NCBI GenBank assembly: GCA_007133445.1
Contig: SLMR01000060.1
Location: 1-13,275, forward strand
DNA: 13,275 bases
Source: Aquisalimonas sp.
Lineage (GTDB): Bacteria > Pseudomonadota > Gammaproteobacteria > Nitrococcales > Aquisalimonadaceae
Direction of reading: 5' to 3'
Position numbers and translations under genes: made by a program. Numbering within the stretch: position 1 is the stretch's first letter; each line of letters opens with the position of its first letter. Shown here in pieces: positions 1 to 6,864 of this stretch. The notes under the pieces are model-generated. The model ran no database searches. It was not told the DNA's origin and worked only from the letters and a program-made list of their open reading frames with translations.

Positions 1-371
1 CCGGAACCATTCGCCGCGGCCCGAACGGTGAACACCTGCTCTGGGGCGATCTGCCCCTGGAACTGGCAACACCCAGCGGCATGCCGGATGGCACCCGCGT
101 GCACTGGTACGTTCCGGATTCCGACATCCTGCTGCACCGGCGCGGCCGCCCCTCCCGCGGCGAGCGCGAGAATCCGGTGGATGGCACGGTCAGCGAGTGC
201 GTCGTACTCGGCGCACAGACGTCCGTGACCCTGCAGTGCCGGCACACGGACTCCAGCATTCGTCTTTCAGTCTCCACGCACGCGGCCCGGCGCAACGGTC
301 TGGAGCCCGGCGCCGACGCCCGGGTATCGCTGCTGAGCAAGGGCATTCACATCATGACCCCGACCGACTAG
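1..371 (+). CDS. ABC transporter ATP-binding protein, C-terminal part (partial at left edge)
   Basis: Only the last ~123 codons are present, read in the frame beginning at base 3 and ending with TAG at 369-371. No Walker or signature motifs are visible because they lie outside the window. What remains looks like the TOBE-type accessory region that follows the nucleotide-binding domain in importer ATPases of the molybdate/sulfate/iron/polyamine group. There is a first strand-rich stretch with 'VPDSDILLHRRG', then 'NPVDGTVSECVVLGAQ', and a terminal 'VSLLSKGIHIM'. In such ATPases this region regulates transport at the cytoplasmic face of the membrane. The substrate cannot be told from this fragment; molybdate is attractive given the molybdenum-cofactor genes at the other end of the window, but nothing in the fragment proves it. 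The 3' end overlaps the convergent DUF2062 gene by 20 bases. Confidence 0.7.
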   Translation, partial: GTIRRGPNGEHLLWGDLPLELATPSGMPDGTRVHWYVPDSDILLHRRGRPSRGERENPVDGTVSECVVLGAQTSVTLQCRHTDSSIRLSVSTHAARRNGLEPGADARVSLLSKGIHIMTPTD

Positions 372-912
372 CGTCCCGTCGCCGGCGCCGCGCGGCCAAT
401 GCCGCCGAAATACGATGCGACACGAGATAACCGATCACGCCAGCCGGCACTGCCACCAGCAGGCTGCCCACGGCCGCGAACAGCACCTCGTCGCCGAGGC
501 CACTGAACACCCAGGTGGATTCGGGCGGCTCACCCACCCGTGGCGGCAGCAGCGTGAACAGGCCCGTTCCCAGGGAGTGGAACCCCCAGTACATCGGTCC
601 CATGGTGAATGGATTGCTGACCCAGGACACCATGAAGGCGGCGATGAAATTGCCACCCACGAGCATGCAACCAATGATCATCAGAGGCGTCTGAAAGCCC
701 ACCGTCGGCGTTAACCCGATCAGCAGACCCACCCCCACGCCGCGTGCCATGGCCTCCGGTCCGCGCCGCAGGCAGCCGGTCGCCTCCAGCAGGCGGTGCA
801 GCCAGGGGCGGGTGCGCAGCCACTCCCGGGACCGACGACTGAACTCCCGCTGACGGCCACGCATGCGATCCAGGAACCCGCCCCGATGCCGATTGGTGGA
901 AGCCGCTTTCAT
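352..912 (-). CDS. DUF2062 domain membrane protein
   Basis: 186 residues. The N-terminal ~55 residues are basic and soluble (rich in Arg). They are followed by hydrophobic segments at about residues 57-80, 82-98 and 143-165, and a very basic tail (RRRRRD near 176-180). The stretch 'GLTPTVGFQTP' followed by 'GGNFIAAF' and 'WVSNPFTMGPMY' (about 66-109) is the conserved pattern of the DUF2062 family, small bacterial inner-membrane proteins of unknown function. I chose ATG at 912 because it overlaps the TGA of the upstream amidotransferase by one base (TGATG), so the pair is probably translationally coupled. An in-frame extension to 1008 would lie inside the amidotransferase gene and shows no family similarity. 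The tail overlaps the end of the convergent ABC ATPase gene. No specific function can be assigned. Confidence 0.82.
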   Translation of the reverse strand: MKAASTNRHRGGFLDRMRGRQREFSRRSREWLRTRPWLHRLLEATGCLRRGPEAMARGVGVGLLIGLTPTVGFQTPLMIIGCMLVGGNFIAAFMVSWVSNPFTMGPMYWGFHSLGTGLFTLLPPRVGEPPESTWVFSGLGDEVLFAAVGSLLVAVPAGVIGYLVSHRISAALAARRRRRDASRSGS

Positions 913-1733
913 CAGACCGCCGCACCGGCTCCGGTCCCCGGGTGCGGGTACGCCGGCACGAGTTCGCGACCGGAGGCCACCACCTCGCCCTTGCGCCACA
1001 GCCGCCACTCGCCGGGCTGGTAGCTGTCCCAGTGTTCATCGCTGGTGAGCGGATCAGTGGCAATCACGCTGACAATGTCGCGAGGCGTGGTTTCGGCCTC
1101 GAAATCGACAATCACGTCGGCATCCCGCAGACGGGCCGGACCGAAGGGCGCCCGCCGCGTGATGGCGCACATCCGGGTGGTGCAGAACGTGAACAGCCAT
1201 TCGCCGTTACTCAGGAGCAGGTTCAGCACGCCGTCACGGGCATACTCGCGGCACCCTTCCACGATGGCTTCGACAAGCACGTCGTCCGGCGTGGTCGGGG
1301 TGAAGCGCTCGCGAATGCGGTTGAGGAGATCACAGAACACCCGCTCGCTGTCGGTCTCGCCCACGGGCAGGTAGACCCCGTCCCGGGGCGTGAACCCCCG
1401 CAGCTGCCCGTTATGGGCGAAGGTCCAGTACTGCCCCCAGAGCTCACGGATGAACGGGTGGGTGTTCTCCAGGGACACACGGCCGACATTGGCCTGACGG
1501 ATGTGACACAGCGCCGCCTCGCTCTTGATCGGATGCGTCTGCACCAGCTCGGCGATACGCGAGGACGCGCTGGCACCGGGGTCGTGAAACAGGCGCACGC
1601 CACGCCCCTCGTAGAAGGCCACGCCCCAGCCATCGGCATGCGGGCCGGCCTCGCCGCCGCGCCGCGCCAGCCCGGTGAAGCTGAAACACAGGTCCGTGGG
1701 GGTGTTGGCACTCATGGCCAGCAACTCGCACAT
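912..1733 (-). CDS. Class II glutamine amidotransferase, YafJ family
   Basis: 273 residues, near the size of E. coli YafJ (about 255). The mature enzyme would start at Cys2, the N-terminal nucleophile of class II (Ntn) amidotransferases: the protein begins MCELLAMSAN. Other family motifs are 'HADGWGVAFYEG' (32-43), 'CHIRQANVG' (76-84), 'NTHPF' (90-94) and 'FAHNGQLRGF' (105-114), which form the glutamine site and oxyanion hole. The fold releases ammonia from glutamine in the cytoplasm; the acceptor in this subfamily is not established. ATG at 1733 is chosen because only this start puts Cys at position 2, and it has a strong ribosome site (AGGAGAGGA, 5-6 bases before it on the minus strand). 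An extension to 1871 is open but has no support. It is the first gene of a two-gene unit with the DUF2062 protein. No synthetase domain is fused. Confidence 0.9.
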   Translation of the reverse strand: MCELLAMSANTPTDLCFSFTGLARRGGEAGPHADGWGVAFYEGRGVRLFHDPGASASSRIAELVQTHPIKSEAALCHIRQANVGRVSLENTHPFIRELWGQYWTFAHNGQLRGFTPRDGVYLPVGETDSERVFCDLLNRIRERFTPTTPDDVLVEAIVEGCREYARDGVLNLLLSNGEWLFTFCTTRMCAITRRAPFGPARLRDADVIVDFEAETTPRDIVSVIATDPLTSDEHWDSYQPGEWRLWRKGEVVASGRELVPAYPHPGTGAGAAV

Positions 1734-1767
1734 GCACGTCCTCTCCTGGCCCCGGGCTTCTCCTCCG

Positions 1768-1776
1768 ATCATACCA
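1768..1776 (-). promoter_or_regulatory. Extended -10 promoter element for the amidotransferase gene
   Basis: On the minus strand the bases read TGGTATGAT: a TGn extension plus TATGAT, 5 of 6 matches to the sigma70 -10 consensus. It would start transcription about 28 bases before the ATG at 1733. There is no recognisable -35 at 16-18 bases upstream, which an extended -10 can tolerate. It lies within an imperfect symmetric stretch, CCGAT-N6-ATCGG, at 1765-1780. Prediction only. Confidence 0.4.
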
Positions 1777-1817
1777 TCGGCGCGGCCTGCCCCGGCGCGG
1801 CTCGCGTATGCTCTACT

Positions 1818-1832
1818 GATGGTGAGACCATC
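1818..1832. promoter_or_regulatory. Perfect 6-3-6 palindrome in front of the SDR gene (possible operator)
   Basis: GATGGT-GAG-ACCATC is a perfect inverted repeat. It lies 6 bases after a weak -10-like TATGCT (1807-1812) on the + strand and 32 bases before the SDR start. Its position near a likely transcription start would suit a repressor, but no known regulator consensus is matched and a chance palindrome is possible. ACCATC also occurs at 1773-1778 in the same gap. Confidence 0.3.
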
Positions 1833-1864
1833 GTCCCCGCGGCAAATTCCGAGGAGCAGCCTCC

Positions 1865-2629
1865 ATGACAAACCCTGTTCATATCGTCACCGGCGCATCG
1901 GCCGGCATTGGTCAGGCATGCGCCGAACACCTGGCGGCGGAAGGCGCACGCGTGATCGTCAATTACGCCCGCCGCCAGGCCGAAGCCGAATCGGTGGCGG
2001 AACGCTGCCGGGAGCTCGGCGGTGACGCCATCGCCGTCCAGGGCGACGTCGCCATTGATGCGGATTGCCAGCGCCTGGCGCAGGCCGCCCTGGACCAGTG
2101 GGGCCGGATCGACGGCCTGGTGAACAACGCCGGCACCACCCGCTTCGCGCGCCACGACGACCTGGATGCCCTGCAGGCCGACGACTTTCACGCCATTTTC
2201 GACGTCAACGTCATCGGGCCGTACCAGATGATCCGGGCGGTAGCGCCCACCATGAAGGCGCAGGCTCGGGGCGCGGTGGTTAACGTCTCGTCCATTGCCG
2301 GCATTCGCGGTGTGGGCTCGTCGGTGGCATACGCCGCCTCCAAGGGTGCGCTCAACACGATGACGCTCTCCCTGGCCCGGTCCATGGGCCCGGAAATCCG
2401 CGTCAACGCAGTCTGCCCGGGTTTCGTGGAGACCGGCTGGCTCAAGGCAGGGCTGGGGGAGCGATACGAAAAGCAGCGCGCTGCCTACGCGGCCAACGCA
2501 CCGCTGCAGGACAGCGTGCAACCGCAGGATGTGGCAGAGACAGTCGGTTGGCTGCTCAGGGGCGCTGCCAAGACCACCGGGGAAACCGTACTGGTGGACG
2601 CCGGCATGCTCCTGGGGGCGAAGCGCTGA
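1865..2629 (+). CDS. Short-chain dehydrogenase/reductase (SDR family)
   Basis: 254 residues, the normal length of a classical SDR. The Rossmann dinucleotide site TGASAGIG is at 9-16, the acidic 'GDV' strand end at 60-62, 'NNAG' at 87-90, and the catalytic tetrad is complete: Asn115, Ser143, Tyr156 and Lys160 (YAASK). The 'PGFVET' stretch near 194-199 is typical for this class. It should catalyse an NAD(P)(H)-dependent alcohol/ketone oxidoreduction in the cytosol. The residue after strand 2 ('NYARRQ', Arg36-Arg37) favours NADPH. The protein resembles 3-oxoacyl-ACP reductase (FabG) and glucose/ribitol dehydrogenase-like SDRs, but there is no fatty-acid gene nearby, so the substrate is unknown and I give no symbol. 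The ATG is preceded by GAGGAG about 9 bases upstream. It stands alone, divergent from the amidotransferase and convergent with usp. Confidence 0.92.
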   Translation: MTNPVHIVTGASAGIGQACAEHLAAEGARVIVNYARRQAEAESVAERCRELGGDAIAVQGDVAIDADCQRLAQAALDQWGRIDGLVNNAGTTRFARHDDLDALQADDFHAIFDVNVIGPYQMIRAVAPTMKAQARGAVVNVSSIAGIRGVGSSVAYAASKGALNTMTLSLARSMGPEIRVNAVCPGFVETGWLKAGLGERYEKQRAAYAANAPLQDSVQPQDVAETVGWLLRGAAKTTGETVLVDAGMLLGAKR

Positions 2630-2635
2630 CCAGCT

Positions 2636-2659
2636 GCGGGCCCCCGGCCCGGGACCCGC
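2636..2659. terminator. GC-rich hairpin between the convergent SDR and usp genes
   Basis: GCGGGCCC (2636-2643) can pair with GGGACCCGC (2651-2659), leaving one bulged A and a 7-base loop. It lies just after the SDR stop, in the 46-base convergent gap. No T tract follows on either strand, so it is at best an atypical intrinsic terminator, perhaps bidirectional. A second small symmetric stretch (GGATA-C-TATCC, 2671-2681) overlaps the usp stop codon. Confidence 0.35.
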
Positions 2660-2675
2660 ATACGGCATCGGGATA

Positions 2676-3623
2676 CTATCCGATCACCGTCACCGGGCCG
2701 CCGGCGCCACGCAGGACGCGCTGGCTGACACTCCCGAGGAGCACGGTCTGGATGCGCCCGAGCCCGCGCCGGCCGATGACGATTTCGCCACGCCCCAGTT
2801 CCCGGAGGTAGTCGTTCACGGCCTGCGCCGGGTGACCGCTGCGCCGGACATCGATGATCGACAGGTCCCGGCCACCGGCGTCGGCGATGGCGTCCCGCGC
2901 CGCGGCGAAGGCATTGTCGCCGCTCTGCCGACCGAATTCCGCCAGGGCCTCGTCATCCGGCCATGCCGCAGCGGAATCCAGCATCCGCCCTTCCAGGGCG
3001 GGAATTTCACCGGCGGTCGCCGGGGACGCGTGCAGCAGATGGATCTCCAGGCCCAGTGCCATGGCCAGCGCCGTCGCATGACGCGCGGCGGTGGCAGCGA
3101 ACTCGGAACCATCTACCGGCACCACCACCGGGCCGGCCTGCGCCGACTCGGTCTGGCCGCTGCTGACCACCGTCACCGGCTCCGCCACCTCGTGGATGAT
3201 CCGCTCGCTCACGCTGCCCAGCAGTGCTTCCCGGAACACGCCAAGGCCGCGCCGCCCCATGACCACATGCGGCGAGTCCGCCTGCCGGACGAACCGTGGG
3301 ATCGCCTCCGCGGCTTCGCCGGTCAACACCTGTTCCTCGACCTTGACGCCTTCGGCCATATACCGCCGCGCGCCCTCGAACGCGGTACTCGCACTCTCCT
3401 TGCGGATACTCTCGAAACCATCGCGGGAGAGCTCCGTGAGGGTCATGCCCTCGGTACCTGCACCCAGTTTCTGCAGGAGATCCGTCGCCGAAGCGGGAAA
3501 GGCGTGCACCAGGGTCACCGGCAGTTTCATCGCCACCGCCAGCCGGGACGCATACGCCGCGGCCGCTGCGGCGTGGTCGGACCCGTCCACCGGAACAATC
3601 AGGGTACGGTCGGCTTTGGTCAT
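2676..3623 (-). CDS. Tandem-domain universal stress protein (UspA family)
   Basis: 315 residues made of two Usp domains in a row (about 1-155 and 163-315). Each has an N-terminal strand 'VPVDGS' (residues 10-15 and 168-173). Each also carries a complete ATP-binding motif G-x2-G-x9-G-S: GRRG at 123-126 with G136-S137, and GRRG at 284-287 with G297-S298. Both domains are therefore expected to bind nucleotide, unlike many tandem Usps in which one half has decayed. These cytosolic proteins help cells survive stress such as oxygen limitation or starvation; the partner is unknown. The ATG at 3623 follows a clear AGGAGA ribosome site. The gene is monocistronic, between a convergent SDR and a divergent peptidase. 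A perfect FNR/ANR-type palindrome 59 bases upstream indicates anaerobic or low-oxygen induction, as is known for several usp genes in Pseudomonas and E. coli. Confidence 0.93.
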   Translation of the reverse strand: MTKADRTLIVPVDGSDHAAAAAAYASRLAVAMKLPVTLVHAFPASATDLLQKLGAGTEGMTLTELSRDGFESIRKESASTAFEGARRYMAEGVKVEEQVLTGEAAEAIPRFVRQADSPHVVMGRRGLGVFREALLGSVSERIIHEVAEPVTVVSSGQTESAQAGPVVVPVDGSEFAATAARHATALAMALGLEIHLLHASPATAGEIPALEGRMLDSAAAWPDDEALAEFGRQSGDNAFAAARDAIADAGGRDLSIIDVRRSGHPAQAVNDYLRELGRGEIVIGRRGLGRIQTVLLGSVSQRVLRGAGGPVTVIG

Positions 3624-3653
3624 GGGATCTTCTCCTCATCGGGATTTTTCTGC

Positions 3654-3662
3654 AGCAGAACA
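3654..3662 (-). promoter_or_regulatory. Candidate extended -10 of the usp promoter
   Basis: The minus strand reads TGTTCTGCT here: a TGn extension with a poor -10 hexamer (TCTGCT, 3 of 6). It sits exactly where a -10 should be if the FNR-type box at 3682-3695 is centred at -41.5, the class II activator position. Weak core elements are usual for activator-dependent promoters. No -35 is needed in this arrangement. Confidence 0.4.
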
Positions 3663-3681
3663 CATTCACGCACGCTGACAG

Positions 3682-3695
3682 TTGATCCACATCAA
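3682..3695. promoter_or_regulatory. FNR/ANR (Crp-Fnr family) binding site, perfect consensus
   Basis: TTGAT-CCAC-ATCAA matches the FNR/ANR consensus TTGAT-N4-ATCAA in all ten defined bases. It lies in the divergent gap between usp (ATG 59 bases away) and the M1-like peptidase (ATG 115 bases away). Spacing to the usp candidate -10 fits class II activation. On the peptidase side no -10 is seen at the matching distance, so usp is the likelier target. Dnr/NarR-type regulators recognise nearly the same sequence and cannot be excluded. Confidence 0.75.
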
Positions 3696-3809
3696 CGGGA
3701 TGAGCCGCTCCGGCCGACACGGCCACCACTGCTCGGACACCTTGCCATGGTCCGCCGAAGCGGTGAGCATGGACCCGAGCCCACTGCCCCGGTGGCCCGG
3801 AGTGCACCC

Positions 3810-5789
3810 ATGCCTGCCCTACCCCGCATTGCACTGGTTGTGGCGATGACCCTGGCGGCAGCCAACACAGTGCCCGCCCAGGCATCACACCAGGAATCCC
3901 GCACCAATCTTGCCCTGGAAAAACGGTTCGAGCTGAACCTGGACCCGGACACGCACCAGCTGGAAGGATCGGTGACCTGGCAAACGGAGACCGACCAGGT
4001 CCGCTTCCGGTTGCACCCGCGCCTGGTGGTCACCGGCGCCCGCACCGAGACCGGCGGCGTGGCCGCCGTCCGTGAATCCGAGGAGCGATGGCGCGTCGAC
4101 CTGCCCGATGACGCGGACTCCCTGAGCGTCACCTTCAGCGGCTGCCTGCGGGAGATCGACGGCAACGGCCGGCGTCCGCCATTCCTGCGGGCCGACGGCG
4201 GCCTGCTGTCGCCGGACAGCGCCTGGTATCCGCAGATTGAAGGCCACGACACCTTCGCCTGGCGCATGGACATCACCATGCCCGCGGGGCAGCGGGCAAT
4301 CGCCAGTGGTGAACTGGTGGATGAGCACCCCGACGACGACAGGATTCGGGCCCGCTACCACCATCCCGCGAGCCGGGGCATCACAGTGGCCACCGGCCCG
4401 TGGTCCGAGGCGCGCACCGTCACCGAACACGGCGTCCTCGTGCGCACGCTGTTCCCGGAGGAACTGCATGACACCCATGCGGATGTCTATCTGGAGCACG
4501 CAGCGCGCTATCTGGAGCACTTTGAGGACGAGATCGGTGCCTACCCCCTCGCCAGCTTCCAGGTCGCCGCCACCCCCCTCCCCGTGGGCCTGGCTTTCCC
4601 TGGGTTCACCCTGCTCGGCGAGCAGGTCATCCCCCTGCCTTTCATTCCCCGCACGTCGCTGGCCCATGAAGTGCTCCACGCCTGGTGGGGCAACGGCATC
4701 CGCGTTGCCCCGGGAAGCGGTAACTGGGCGGAAGGCCTGACCACCTTCATGGCCGATCACCGGCTGGCGGAGGAGCGCGGTGAAGCGACCACCATGCGCC
4801 ATCGCTGGCTGCGCGACTACAACGCGCTGCCGGCCGCCGCCGACCGCCCCCTGGCCGACTTCCGGGGCGGCAACCGGGGCGCGGATCGCGTTGTCGGTTA
4901 TCACCGCGGCGCCATGCTGTTCCTGATGCTGGAGGACCGGATCGGCGCCGACACGTTTTCCGACGGCGCCAGCGGGCTCTGGCACCGGCACCGCTACGGC
5001 AGTGCCGGCTGGGAGGACCTGGAGGCCGCCTTCTCCGCCGCGGCGAATGAGGACCTGGCGCCTTCGTTCCGGCAGTGGCTTGAGCGCGACGGTGCCCCGG
5101 ACCTGGCGCTGGAGGATGTCGCCGCCCGGGAGATAACCGACGGACGCTGGGAGGTCCGCGGAACCCTCCGGCAGCGCCAGTCCGAAGGCCCCTTCGCAGT
5201 GACCGTCCCTCTCCGCGTGAGCGGGGCTGGCTGGAGCCGTGATACCAGTGTCGATCTCGAGGGTGGCGACACCGAGTTCCGCCTGCAGGTTGACGGGCGC
5301 CCCGACCATCTGCGCGTGGATCCGGAGTACCGGCTGTGGCGCCAACTGCCGGACCAGGAGGCGCCCGCGATGGTGCGCGCCCCGCTGCTGGATCGGCATA
5401 CCCGGGTGGTGGCCCTGTCCCGGGACGCCGCCAGCATCGCCCGTGGCATGGCCAGCACAACCCTGGAGGAGTATGACCCGGAGGCGACACCGGAGGGCGG
5501 CCTGCTCGTGATCGGCGAACGGCAGGACACGAACCGCTGGCTGCGGCGCCACGGCTTGCAGGTTCCCGACAACATCCAGGAGCATGGTGGCGCCAGCGCC
5601 TACGCGTTGCCGGGCACGCGCATCACGGTCCTGGCGGCCGACAGCGCGTCCGGGCGTGAGGGGCTGGCGCGTGCCGTGCGCCATGGCGGCCATGACGGAT
5701 TCATCCTGCAGGACCGGGACGGCCACACCGCGGCACGGGGTGACTGGCCCACGGGCCCGTCCCCGCTGGAGCACGCGTTCGAACGCTGA
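3810..5789 (+). CDS. Secreted M1-like zinc metallopeptidase
   Basis: 659 residues. It begins with a signal peptide (MPALPR, then a hydrophobic core, then 'PAQA-SHQ', predicted cleavage after Ala25), so it acts outside the cytoplasm, probably in the periplasm. A beta-rich region (about 30-200) comes before the catalytic part. The zinc site is HEVLH (286-290), with the third ligand probably Glu308 in 'NWAEGLTTF'. 'HAWWGNG' is typical of M1 aminopeptidases, and Tyr364 in 'VVGYHRGAM' fits the M1 catalytic tyrosine. Two oddities: the usual HExxH-x18-E spacing is 17 here, and no GAMEN exopeptidase motif is seen (the region reads 'GLAFPGFTLLGEQ'). Exopeptidase activity is therefore uncertain. The C-terminal ~200 residues do not match anything I recognise. 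The ATG at 3810 is chosen for the signal peptide and a GGAG 7 bases before it; ATG 3747 is in frame but would bury the signal. The catalytic residues appear intact. Confidence 0.8.
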   Translation: MPALPRIALVVAMTLAAANTVPAQASHQESRTNLALEKRFELNLDPDTHQLEGSVTWQTETDQVRFRLHPRLVVTGARTETGGVAAVRESEERWRVDLPDDADSLSVTFSGCLREIDGNGRRPPFLRADGGLLSPDSAWYPQIEGHDTFAWRMDITMPAGQRAIASGELVDEHPDDDRIRARYHHPASRGITVATGPWSEARTVTEHGVLVRTLFPEELHDTHADVYLEHAARYLEHFEDEIGAYPLASFQVAATPLPVGLAFPGFTLLGEQVIPLPFIPRTSLAHEVLHAWWGNGIRVAPGSGNWAEGLTTFMADHRLAEERGEATTMRHRWLRDYNALPAAADRPLADFRGGNRGADRVVGYHRGAMLFLMLEDRIGADTFSDGASGLWHRHRYGSAGWEDLEAAFSAAANEDLAPSFRQWLERDGAPDLALEDVAAREITDGRWEVRGTLRQRQSEGPFAVTVPLRVSGAGWSRDTSVDLEGGDTEFRLQVDGRPDHLRVDPEYRLWRQLPDQEAPAMVRAPLLDRHTRVVALSRDAASIARGMASTTLEEYDPEATPEGGLLVIGERQDTNRWLRRHGLQVPDNIQEHGGASAYALPGTRITVLAADSASGREGLARAVRHGGHDGFILQDRDGHTAARGDWPTGPSPLEHAFER

Positions 5790-5860
5790 GCCGCAACAAC
5801 TGGTCCGCGCCGCCAGGGCATGGCAACGTAGTCCTCATCAACCCACCTTCGGGGTGACCC

Positions 5861-6826
5861 ATGGGTCTGTCGGTAATCCGGATTGCGGCGGTTTCAGCCG
5901 CCAGCCTGGCGGTCATCATCGCCGTCGACCAGGGCGTCACCCAGGGCGGCCTGTTCGACGGCGCACGCCCGTCCGTGGCGAACGACTGCGACGTTCCCAT
6001 CGACTTCCACCTGGATGCGGTGGATGACCGGTTCGACCTGGACCGGGACACCGTCCGTCAGGCGATCCGTGACGCGGTCGCCATGTGGGAGCACGCATCC
6101 GCGAGCACGCTGTTCCGGGAGTCGGATGACGGCGGCATGGCGGTGCGCCTGGAATACGATGAGCGCCAGGCTTCGGCCCAGTCCCGCCGGGAGGAGCGGC
6201 GCGAACTCGAACGCCTGGAGACCACGCTCGAGGACCGGCAGGAGGCACTCCGGCGGGATCACGAGGCCCTGAATGAGAACATCCGCGCCTTCGAGCAGGA
6301 GCAGAGCGATTACAACGCCCGACGCCGGGCGCACGAAGAATCCGTGGCCGCCTGGAACGCCGGCCGCATAGAGCAAACCCCGGACAACCGGGCAGCGCTG
6401 GAACGCGAACGCAGCGCACTGCAAAGCGCGCGGGCGGAGCTCTCGGAGGCGCGAGCAACGCTGGAACAACGCCAGGAACAACTCCAGGCCCGGCAACAGG
6501 AGGTCAGCGACAAGGCGCGGGCGTTCAACGAGCGGGTCGCGGCCTACAACCGCGCAGCCGCCGATGGCGTCGGTTTCCAGATGGCCCGCTACGAGCGGCG
6601 CGGCGGCCAGCGTTCCATTCAGGTCTTCCGGGCCATGGACGCCGACGAATTGCGGGTGGTGCTCGCCCACGAACTGGGGCATGCGCTCGGCATCGGCCAC
6701 GTGGATGACCCGGCGGCGGTAATGTATGCCGATCTCAGCTCCGCCAACGCCGGCCGCACGGATCTCGCGCCAGCCGACCGCGCCGCGCTGGCCGATGCCT
6801 GTGACATCAGTCTGGACGGCGACTGA
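5861..6826 (+). CDS. Metzincin (matrixin-like) protease with an inserted coiled coil
   Basis: 321 residues. A hydrophobic N-terminus (about 5-22) acts as signal peptide or membrane anchor. Residues ~43-100 resemble the first half of a matrixin-like domain: 'VPIDFHLDA', a helix with 'AIRDAVAMWEHAS', and a strand 'MAVRLEYDE'. Residues ~104-232 are a highly charged Glu/Arg/Gln/Ala helix, predicted coiled coil. It has one break near 165-175 ('NAGRIEQTPDN') and two similar ends ('HEESVAAWN' and 'FNERVAAYN'). The domain then resumes ('RSIQVFRAMDADELRVVLA') into the full metzincin zinc motif HELGHALGIGH (H270, H274, H280, with catalytic E271) and Met-turn Met288 in 'AAVMY'. It is thus a zinc endopeptidase split by a coiled-coil spacer, exported or anchored. 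It starts 71 bases after the M1-like gene, which may share its transcript. Ribosome site GGGGTGA lies 4 bases before the ATG. Substrate unknown. Confidence 0.78.
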   Translation: MGLSVIRIAAVSAASLAVIIAVDQGVTQGGLFDGARPSVANDCDVPIDFHLDAVDDRFDLDRDTVRQAIRDAVAMWEHASASTLFRESDDGGMAVRLEYDERQASAQSRREERRELERLETTLEDRQEALRRDHEALNENIRAFEQEQSDYNARRRAHEESVAAWNAGRIEQTPDNRAALERERSALQSARAELSEARATLEQRQEQLQARQQEVSDKARAFNERVAAYNRAAADGVGFQMARYERRGGQRSIQVFRAMDADELRVVLAHELGHALGIGHVDDPAAVMYADLSSANAGRTDLAPADRAALADACDISLDGD

Positions 6827-6864
6827 AGCAGACAAGCACGGCAACCACGAGGATCAATCCCGCC

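Noticed and set aside
942..1868. + strand open frame opposite the amidotransferase gene
   Set aside because: No recognisable motif, and the opposite strand carries an intact Ntn amidotransferase with a strong ribosome site.
2529..3809. The long + strand open frame continuing upstream of the M1-like peptidase (about 1,280 bases)
   Set aside because: It runs through the SDR end and antisense through the usp gene, shows no family pattern, and would bury the clear signal peptide at 3810. It is open only because of high GC.
3885..5774. Large minus-strand open frame opposite the M1-like peptidase
   Set aside because: It is a shadow of the strongly supported + strand gene: low-complexity composition, no domain pattern, no ribosome site.
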